Below, in pieces: positions 57,979-64,000 of a DNA stretch of 64,000 bases. The position numbers and the translations under genes are program-made. The notes under the pieces are model-generated. The model saw only the letters and a list, made by a program, of their open reading frames with translations. It searched no databases and was not told where the DNA came from. Source of the stretch: Bacillota bacterium. GTDB taxonomy: Bacteria > Bacillota > Bacilli > Paenibacillales > NBRC-103111. The stretch lies in contig JAEWGW010000004.1 in the NCBI GenBank assembly GCA_023388055.1, forward strand, positions 1 to 64,000, written 5' to 3'. How positions within the stretch are numbered: the first letter of the stretch is position 1; each line of letters starts with the position of its first letter.

Positions 57979-60039
57979 ATGATGAATGCCAGTAAACCTG
58001 CCCATTCGGGCAAAAGAAAGTGGCGGCCGTTGTTAAGCCTGATGCTGTCCTTAACCCTGTTACCCGCCGTGATCCCGGCCGGTGCCGAAGCAGCAGGGGC
58101 TTACCCGGGAGATTGGAACGCCGCCAATATTCAAGGCTCCTCCAGCCTGGGCACAACCTCGTCCAGCTTCGCCAATGGACAGTTCACCCTGTCGGCTGCC
58201 TCAGGCAAGCTGCAATCGGCTGACGATAATGTGCATTTTGTCTACATGCCGGTAGGAACCGGAGATTTCAGCATTACCGCCAAGGTAGCCTCGGCAACGA
58301 AGATATCCAATAACACCCGGGCCATGCTCATGGTCAAAAAAAGCCCGGTCACCAATGCTGCCACCTCTCCCAGCTATTCCGTAGCCTTTAATTCGTATAC
58401 AACACCTTCTGTCACCACCTACAAACGCTTCACAAGCGGAGGCATCGCCGCATCCAGCAGTACAACCGTCACGGCTCCGGTATATCTGAAGCTGGAGCGC
58501 ACCGGCAATGTGTTCAAAACCTACTACTCCACAACCAGCACCTTCAGTTCTACCCCCTTCCGCTCGGATACGGATTCCGACAGCACCATCGGAACGGGGA
58601 GCGCTTATGTCGGTTTGGCGGTTTCGGCCACCACAGCTGTGTTCAGTGAAGTGAAGGTCATCCAGAACGGCAGTGTGCTGTATGATTCCGCATCAGGCAC
58701 AACACCGACTCCGACCCCAACAGCCACTCCTACGGCAACTCCGACCGCAACACCCACTGCCACTCCTACGGTTACGCCAACCGCTACGCCCACAGCAACT
58801 CCCACTCCGACACCTACCGCAACGGCTACACCGACACCAACGCCTACCGCTACCGCAACTCCTTCACCTGCTGCCGGCGATCTGTTTGTCGCTCCCAACG
58901 GGCTTGACAGCAATCCCGGAACCTTGAGCAGTCCGACCACCTTAACCTCCGCCCTCACCAAAGTCGCAACAGGCAAAACCATTTACCTGCGGGGCGGGAT
59001 TTACTCGTATTCCGTGCCAGTTATTATAGACCGGAACAACAGTGGCAGCTCCACAAGCAGCCGCAAGAGCATTGTTGCCTACGGTTCCGAAAAGCCGATT
59101 CTCGATTTTTATGGCCAAACCTTCGATTCCACCAACCGGGGCCTGCAAATTAACGGCCATTATTGGCTGGTGAAGGGGCTTGAGGTCAGAGGGGCCGGAG
59201 ATAACGGCATCTTCATCGGCGGCAATTACAACCGTATCGAAAATGTGGAGACCCACCACAACCGGGATTCCGGCCTGCAGATCAGCCGTTATGCCTCCAC
59301 CGCCACCTCCATGAGCGAATGGCCCAGCTACAACGAAATCATCAATGTATACTCCCACGATAACTATGATCCGGACAACGGTGAGGATGCAGACGGGTTT
59401 GCCGCCAAGCTGACCATCGGTCCGGGCAACGTGTTCGACGGCTGTATCGCCGCCTGGAATACGGATGACGGCTGGGATTTGTACACCAAAACCGACACCG
59501 GCCCCATCGGTGTTGTCACCATCCGCAACAGCATCGCCTACAAAAACGGGCAAACCTCTGACGGCAACACCACTGCCAACAGCGACGGCAACGGCTTCAA
59601 GCTGGGCGGAGATAAAATTGCGGTCAACCATATTGTGCAGAACTCCATCGCCTTCCAGAACAAAAAACACGGCTTTACCTACAACAGCAATCCCGGCTCC
59701 ATCCAAATGACCAACAATACCTCCTGGAGCAACGGGCAAAGCAACTTTGCCTTTGATTCCGGCACCCATGTGTTCACTAATAACCTGAGCTTCGCCGGCA
59801 GCTCCAGTGACAAAACCAGCGGAACGGATGTTTCCAGCACCAACGTCTGGTGGAAAAGCAATAAAAGCACCAACGCAAAGGGGCTCCTCGCCGACAGCAG
59901 CGACTTCCTCAGCCTCACCCCCAGCGTTACCCGCAATGCAGACGGTTCGCCCAACCTGGGCAACTTCCTGAAGCTAACCTCCGGCAGTGATCTGATCGGT
60001 TCCGGTACACCCTCCGGGAAAAACATCGGAGCCCGTTAA
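57979..60039 (+). CDS. Secreted pectate lyase, PL9 family, with TP-rich linker
   Basis: Exported polysaccharide lyase of 686 residues that cleaves polygalacturonate. A signal peptide (RPLLSLMLSLTLLPAVIP, cleavage likely after AEA) is followed by a beta-sandwich module of about 200 residues, then a Thr/Pro/Ala linker of TPTATP repeats (around residues 235-295) and a PL9-like parallel beta-helix (GDLFVAPNGLDSNPGTLSSP, then EDADGFAAKLTIGPGNVFDG and DDGWDLY, with Ca-binding Asp residues). AAGGAGG lies 6 bases before the ATG at 57979; a longer frame is rejected. It fits with the rhamnosidase-like gene downstream as pectin utilisation. Confidence 0.85.
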   Translation: MMNASKPAHSGKRKWRPLLSLMLSLTLLPAVIPAGAEAAGAYPGDWNAANIQGSSSLGTTSSSFANGQFTLSAASGKLQSADDNVHFVYMPVGTGDFSITAKVASATKISNNTRAMLMVKKSPVTNAATSPSYSVAFNSYTTPSVTTYKRFTSGGIAASSSTTVTAPVYLKLERTGNVFKTYYSTTSTFSSTPFRSDTDSDSTIGTGSAYVGLAVSATTAVFSEVKVIQNGSVLYDSASGTTPTPTPTATPTATPTATPTATPTVTPTATPTATPTPTPTATATPTPTPTATATPSPAAGDLFVAPNGLDSNPGTLSSPTTLTSALTKVATGKTIYLRGGIYSYSVPVIIDRNNSGSSTSSRKSIVAYGSEKPILDFYGQTFDSTNRGLQINGHYWLVKGLEVRGAGDNGIFIGGNYNRIENVETHHNRDSGLQISRYASTATSMSEWPSYNEIINVYSHDNYDPDNGEDADGFAAKLTIGPGNVFDGCIAAWNTDDGWDLYTKTDTGPIGVVTIRNSIAYKNGQTSDGNTTANSDGNGFKLGGDKIAVNHIVQNSIAFQNKKHGFTYNSNPGSIQMTNNTSWSNGQSNFAFDSGTHVFTNNLSFAGSSSDKTSGTDVSSTNVWWKSNKSTNAKGLLADSSDFLSLTPSVTRNADGSPNLGNFLKLTSGSDLIGSGTPSGKNIGAR

Positions 60040-60087
60040 CGGAAGTGGCATGAAAGGTGTTTTAATGTAAAAATATGCAAATTAACT

Positions 60088-60134
60088 GAAGCTTTGTTCC
60101 TGCTCCATACAGGAACCAGGCTTCTTTTCTTTTG
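60088..60134 (+). terminator. Terminator of the pectate lyase gene
   Basis: GAAGC...TTCCTG (60088-60102) pairs with CAGGAA...GCTTC (60110-60124), followed by TTTTCTTTT. Confidence 0.75.
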
Positions 60135-60141
60135 TGCCGGC

Positions 60142-60183
60142 AAAAAAAAAGACCCGCTCCGGAGGTCTTGCTTCCGGTGCGGG
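60142..60183 (-). terminator. Terminator of leuB
   Basis: CCCGCACCGGA (60183-60173) pairs with TCCGGAGCGGG (60163-60153), one mismatch, followed by a run of T on the minus strand. Confidence 0.85.
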
Positions 60184-60226
60184 GGAAGGGGCTTGGTTTG
60201 GGTAAAACGTACTTCCGTAAGTGGTG

Positions 60227-61306
60227 TTACGCCTTGATAGCGGCGACAATCAGATCGCCCATGGCGCCTGTACCAATAGCCGCGCTCTTGTCGGTAGCGA
60301 TGTCCCAGGTGCGGTGGCCGGCGTCAAGAACCTCCTTGACCGCCTTTTCTACCGCTTCAGCAGCTTCATGATAGCCGAAGGTCAGGCGGAACATCAGGGC
60401 AACAGACAGGATGGTGGCGATGGGATTGGCAACACCCTTGCCGGCAATATCCGGCGCAGAGCCGTGAATAGGCTCGTACAGCCCGAAGCTGCCTTCGCCC
60501 AGGGATGCCGAGGACAGCATACCGATGGAGCCGGTAAGCATGGCGGCTTCATCACTTAAGATGTCGCCGAACATATTCTCGGTGACAATCACATCGAAGC
60601 TGGAAGGACGGCGCAGCAGCTGCATGGCGCAGTTATCCACCAGCACATGCTCCAGCTCCACATCGGGATAATCGGCAGCTACGCGGATGACGGTTTCCCG
60701 CCACAGACGGGAGGTCTCCAGCACGTTGGCCTTATCCACGGATGCAACCTTTTTCTTGCGGGTTTTGGCGATTTCGAAGGCGGAACGGGCAATCCGCTCC
60801 ACTTCCTTCACGCTGTATGTGCAGGTATCCACCGCTTCCTGGCCATTGGGGCCTTCGCGGCGGAGCTTGTCTCCAAAGTAAATGCCGCCGGTGAGCTCAC
60901 GCACCACAATCAGGTCGGTTCCTTCCAGAACCTCCGGCTTCAGGGTGGAGGCTTCCTTCAGACAATCGAAAATAACGGCGGGACGGATATTGGCATACAG
61001 GCCCAAAGCCTTGCGGATGCCGAGAAGCCCGGTTTCGGGACGCAGCTCCTTGGGGTTGGTGTCCCACTTGGGTCCGCCTACGGCGCCCAAAAGGACAGCG
61101 TCCGCTTTTTGGCAGATGGCCAGGGTGTCCTCCGGCAGCGGGGTGCCGCGTTCGTCGATGGCAATACCGCCGAATAAACCGTATTCCAGCTCAAACTTGT
61201 ATCCGAACAGCTCTTCGGTGCGCTTCAGAACCTTTTCCGCTTCCTCAATAACCTCCGGGCCGATGCCGTCACCGGCAATGACTGCGATTTTCTTTGCATC
61301 CGACAT
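60227..61306 (-). CDS. leuB: 3-isopropylmalate dehydrogenase
   Basis: Leucine biosynthesis enzyme of 359 residues, NAD-dependent oxidative decarboxylase. It starts KKIAVIAGDGIGPEV and holds VVRELTGGIYFG, the catalytic region VASVDKANVLETSRLWRE, VTENMFGDILSDEAAMLTGS and the NAD motif EPIHGSAPDIAGKGVANP. AAGGGAG lies 9 bases before the ATG. It stands alone: no leuA, leuC or leuD gene lies beside it, although these are usually clustered, and a terminator follows directly. The 150-base upstream gap is too short for a T-box. Confidence 0.95.
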   Translation of the reverse strand: MSDAKKIAVIAGDGIGPEVIEEAEKVLKRTEELFGYKFELEYGLFGGIAIDERGTPLPEDTLAICQKADAVLLGAVGGPKWDTNPKELRPETGLLGIRKALGLYANIRPAVIFDCLKEASTLKPEVLEGTDLIVVRELTGGIYFGDKLRREGPNGQEAVDTCTYSVKEVERIARSAFEIAKTRKKKVASVDKANVLETSRLWRETVIRVAADYPDVELEHVLVDNCAMQLLRRPSSFDVIVTENMFGDILSDEAAMLTGSIGMLSSASLGEGSFGLYEPIHGSAPDIAGKGVANPIATILSVALMFRLTFGYHEAAEAVEKAVKEVLDAGHRTWDIATDKSAAIGTGAMGDLIVAAIKA

Positions 61307-61457
61307 GGATGAACACTCCCTTGTTCTTACGTTCTTAAGTGTTACTGTAGCTTATATTGTGCCATACTTCCAGTGGACCGCGCCAAGATATAATAACTAT
61401 GGATTCTATAGGCATTACCTATAGATGCTGTACTTATGGAATAACGCCTCGTTTCGC

Positions 61458-62369
61458 CTATCGTTTCCCGTCCTCAGGTGACTCTGCGGTGAAAGCCCGG
61501 TACTGCCTGGGCGTTTTGCCGGTTTTACGTTTGAACAGGCGGTTAAAAAATTTTACATCCAAAAAACCCGCCTCTGCAGCAATATCGGCAACCCGGTCAC
61601 CGGAGCCCGCCAGCCGGACGCAGCACTGTTCAATCCGCAGCATATGGACGTAATCCAAAAAGCTCATACCCGTCCTGGCGGCAAAACGCCTCCGGAACTG
61701 GCGCTCGCTCAAACCTGCCACAGCCGCAGCCTGTCCTGCCGTTAACCGGTCCGCTGCATGCTCCCGGATCCAATGGATGGTTTTGTCCATCAAATCGTCC
61801 CGGGCCGCCGCGGGAGTTCCCGCTCCAGCCTGCTCCTCCAGCCGATGAAGCTGGACCAGCAATTCGGTGAAGCGGGTCTGGAGCAGCAGCCTGCTGAAGG
61901 GTCTGGGGTTCGTGTAATCCTCCAGCATAGCGCCAAACAATCTGCGGATTTCCCCGTCCCGGTCCTTCCACTGCTTCCATCCTGGTTCCTGCAGCTCCGA
62001 CCGGTTGTTCAATACCGCCAGCAGCTCCGCGTATTCCCCGCCCCGGGACACCAGGCTCTCCAGCAGCTCCGGTCCAAACAGGCAGTTGCAGACAATCAGG
62101 CGGTTTTTGGTGACATCCGCCCCCGCCGGACGGAAAACATGGGACGTACCCAAGGGCAAATAGAATATATCTCCCCCCGCCGCCTCCATCACCGTATCCC
62201 CAATGTGCTGATACCCCCGGCCTTCCATCACATAGTTCAATTCAATGAATTCATGGGTATGCTCCTCCAGCTGGAAGGATTCCTCCACCCGGTTCATATA
62301 CAGATCAGGGCCTTCTGCCAAAAACAGCTCCCTGGGTGTGGTCCAAATATAACGTTTGGCTTTCTGCAC
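61458..62369 (-). CDS. AraC family transcriptional regulator with cupin domain
   Basis: Transcription factor of 303 residues. The N-terminal cupin (residues 20-110) has EEHTHEFIELNYVMEGRGYQHIGD, containing ligand-binding His and Glu, and the C-terminal double helix-turn-helix reads AAAVAGLSERQFRRRFAARTG and DIAAEAGFLDVKFFNRLFKRKTG. It starts with GTG at 62369, GGAGGGG lying 8 bases upstream. It is divergent from the rhamnosidase-like gene across 139 bases and would regulate it in response to a pectin-derived sugar such as rhamnose (inference). Confidence 0.9.
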   Translation of the reverse strand: MQKAKRYIWTTPRELFLAEGPDLYMNRVEESFQLEEHTHEFIELNYVMEGRGYQHIGDTVMEAAGGDIFYLPLGTSHVFRPAGADVTKNRLIVCNCLFGPELLESLVSRGGEYAELLAVLNNRSELQEPGWKQWKDRDGEIRRLFGAMLEDYTNPRPFSRLLLQTRFTELLVQLHRLEEQAGAGTPAAARDDLMDKTIHWIREHAADRLTAGQAAAVAGLSERQFRRRFAARTGMSFLDYVHMLRIEQCCVRLAGSGDRVADIAAEAGFLDVKFFNRLFKRKTGKTPRQYRAFTAESPEDGKR

Positions 62370-62508
62370 GGTGCTGTCCCCTCCAGCCGTATGGAATGTC
62401 CGGATTCACCCTTATTATTGTCCGGATCGGCGAATTTCTTCCGTCTCTCTTAGTTTATAGTATGGGTGTACAATTGCAATTTAAAAATGATGGAGGGTGG
62501 CTCTATCT

Positions 62509-64000
62509 ATGCAAAATGACCTTAACGCGTGGCAAGCCCGCTGGATATGGGGCGGTGGTGCAGACAGCCCCCGCAATGAATGGCGCTGCTTCCGTAAAAG
62601 CTTTTTCTACGACAATAATAACGGGAGTGCAAGGCTGAAGCTGACCGCCGATTCCCGGTATATTCTGTATGTGAACGGCCAGCGTCTGGGGAGAGGCCCC
62701 GTCCGCTCCTGGCCATCCGCTTTGTCCTATGATGAATATGATCTTACCGGCCTTCTCGTTCCGGGAGCCCCTAATGCCATTGCCGTACTGGTGAACCATT
62801 ACGGAATCCCCACCTTCCAATATTTGCGGGGCAGAGGCGGACTGCTGGCACAGCTGGAGACTGCCGGGGCAAAACCGCAAGCTGCGCTGGCTACCGACGG
62901 CACATGGAAAACAGCGGTCTATGAAGGAATGAATCCCTTCACCTCCCGGATGTCCTGCCAACTGCCGTTTGTTGAAGCCTTTGATGCCAGGGTGCAAGAT
63001 GAAGCTTGGACCGGCTGCGGTTATGACGACAATCATTGGGCGCCGGCGGAGGAGCTGGGGGCGGCCGGTATGGAGCCTTGGACCGGGCTTGTACCCCGGG
63101 ATATCCCTATGCTGACGGAAGAACCTGTGTATCCCGCACGGGTGGAGGAGCTAAGCCGGGTACGGCCGCGGGTTTGGGGAACCGTGTTGGATTTGCGGAA
63201 CCATTTTGTTCCCAATAGCCAATATCATGCCAATAACGTGCAATTCACCGGGTACCTGGCCACCGTAATCCGTACAGATGCTCCTGCCAGGGCAATCATC
63301 GGCATCCCGGACGGCGGCCGGACCTCCGTTTCTATCAGCCTGAACGGCAACTGGCTGGACTCCTCAGCCTGCTATGGGGAGATGGGCGAGCGTTATCTGG
63401 ATATGGAACTGCCGGCAGGAGATACCCTTCTGCTGATGGATCTTAAGGGGACCATCCACGGGCACGGCTTTCATTTCGGAATCCACAGTGATGCGGACTT
63501 TCAGCTGCTTTCACCTTTTGGGGCGTCCGGCGGGAAAAATAAGGCGGAGACAGAGGAAACTGCCACGCCGTTTATCGGCATCGGACCGTTCAGCAGCTTT
63601 GAGGAAGCGGTGGAGGGTCAAACCTGGGACCCGGAGCCTGCCGAATATCTTCGTGCCCGCGGCATTGCAGGTGTTGGGGATTTGGAGGAGTTCGGCGGCT
63701 GGATCAAGCCCTTCCGTAAGGAGCATGTGAGTGCCGAGGATCTGTTCGGGTTATTCGTTTGGACTCCGGATAGGACCCGACTGCCGGTGCCCCACGGTCT
63801 GCAAAATGCTGTGATGGCCAATTCCGCCGCTGCAATAGTTCCGTTTTTTCCCGGTGAGGATACGGAAATGGTGATTGACTTTGGCCGTGAATACTCCGGT
63901 TATGTGGAGTTTGAACTGGAGGCGGCGGAGGGCACCATTCTGGATTTGTACGGCTTTGAATATATGAAGAACGGCTGGCGCCATCACACCTACCAATTGG
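62509..64000 (+). CDS. Alpha-L-rhamnosidase-like protein (GH78 type), cut by the window end
   Basis: Open frame of 497 codons without stop, running beyond the window. GGAGGG lies 11 bases before the ATG. The N-terminal part resembles bacterial alpha-L-rhamnosidases: ARWIWGGGADSPRNEWRCFR at the start, a beta-sandwich with FYDNNNGSARLKLTADSRYI and LYVNGQRLGRGPVRSWP, then further sandwich domains, and DFGREYSGYVEFELEAAEG near the end of what is visible. The catalytic barrel is not included, so activity cannot be confirmed. It probably releases rhamnose from pectic or glycoside substrates. Confidence 0.75.
   Translation, partial: MQNDLNAWQARWIWGGGADSPRNEWRCFRKSFFYDNNNGSARLKLTADSRYILYVNGQRLGRGPVRSWPSALSYDEYDLTGLLVPGAPNAIAVLVNHYGIPTFQYLRGRGGLLAQLETAGAKPQAALATDGTWKTAVYEGMNPFTSRMSCQLPFVEAFDARVQDEAWTGCGYDDNHWAPAEELGAAGMEPWTGLVPRDIPMLTEEPVYPARVEELSRVRPRVWGTVLDLRNHFVPNSQYHANNVQFTGYLATVIRTDAPARAIIGIPDGGRTSVSISLNGNWLDSSACYGEMGERYLDMELPAGDTLLLMDLKGTIHGHGFHFGIHSDADFQLLSPFGASGGKNKAETEETATPFIGIGPFSSFEEAVEGQTWDPEPAEYLRARGIAGVGDLEEFGGWIKPFRKEHVSAEDLFGLFVWTPDRTRLPVPHGLQNAVMANSAAAIVPFFPGEDTEMVIDFGREYSGYVEFELEAAEGTILDLYGFEYMKNGWRHHTYQL

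Noticed and set aside
58605..58982. Minus-strand frame with VGVAVG repeats resembling elastin
   Set aside because: Antisense of the Thr/Pro linker repeats of the pectate lyase.

Overview
The window looks like chromosome from a Gram-positive, endospore-former-type Bacillota, most probably Paenibacillus or a close relative. Reasons: strong AAGGAGG-type ribosome sites before most genes, a SigI/RsgI pair, a YesMN/LplABC-type sugar uptake cluster, an SLH-domain surface protein, a copper amine oxidase N-terminal-type secreted protein, pectin-degrading enzymes, and GC-rich codon use. The genus is inference; there is no rRNA or tRNA in the window.

Layout. 1-494: intergenic palindromic repeats. 495-8666: YitT-type membrane protein, overlapping thyX-dihydrofolate reductase pair, membrane metallophosphoesterase, Uma2 protein, molybdopterin oxidoreductase with a divergent radical SAM/SPASM protein, heptad-repeat protein. 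8813-12653: CPA1 cation/proton antiporter, Gfo/Idh/MocA oxidoreductase, small membrane protein. 12783-19873: five-gene carbohydrate ABC uptake and two-component cluster. 20036-22821: sigI-rsgI preceded by two small genes. 22967-29092: Rpn-like protein, AraC regulator divergent from an FAD oxidoreductase, secreted Cu-amine-oxidase-N protein, cupin.

29171-39278 is the most striking region. Ten genes on the minus strand encode NifB, a NifX-like protein, a NifH-like reductase, cysteine synthase, NifK-like and NifD-like subunits, and a complete sulfonate/taurine-type ABC importer. There is no nifE, nifN or nifV. The gene set points to a nitrogenase-like reductase for sulfur salvage, comparable to the methylthio-alkane reductase (marBHDK) of Rhodospirillum, rather than to N2 fixation. 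It has a SigA-like promoter, a palindrome at the expected transcription start, a terminator-like leader and a long inverted repeat between the K-like and D-like genes.

39353-45771: a PNPOx-family protein, then a copper module of a His-rich SLH protein behind a terminator/antiterminator-like leader, a membrane protein with duplicated cupredoxin-like domains, and a CopA ATPase. 45780-47612: chemoreceptor with a Gly/Ala-rich insert. 47787-52350: a compact, visibly more AT-rich five-gene operon around a Ycf46-like AAA+ ATPase, of unknown function and the second candidate for an undescribed system. 52665-57562: GH15 enzyme, a tandem hairpin array, a GcvH-like protein lacking the lipoyl lysine, lipoate ligase and peroxiredoxin. 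57979-64000: PL9-type pectate lyase, leuB, and an AraC regulator divergent from an alpha-L-rhamnosidase-like gene cut by the window end.

The genes work together in blocks: sugar sensing and uptake (YesMN/ABC), plant pectin breakdown (PL9 and rhamnosidase), copper handling, and acquisition plus reductive cleavage of an organosulfur compound feeding cysteine synthesis. Most gene starts were chosen by ribosome-site spacing. Functional names are from motif recognition alone; no search was run.
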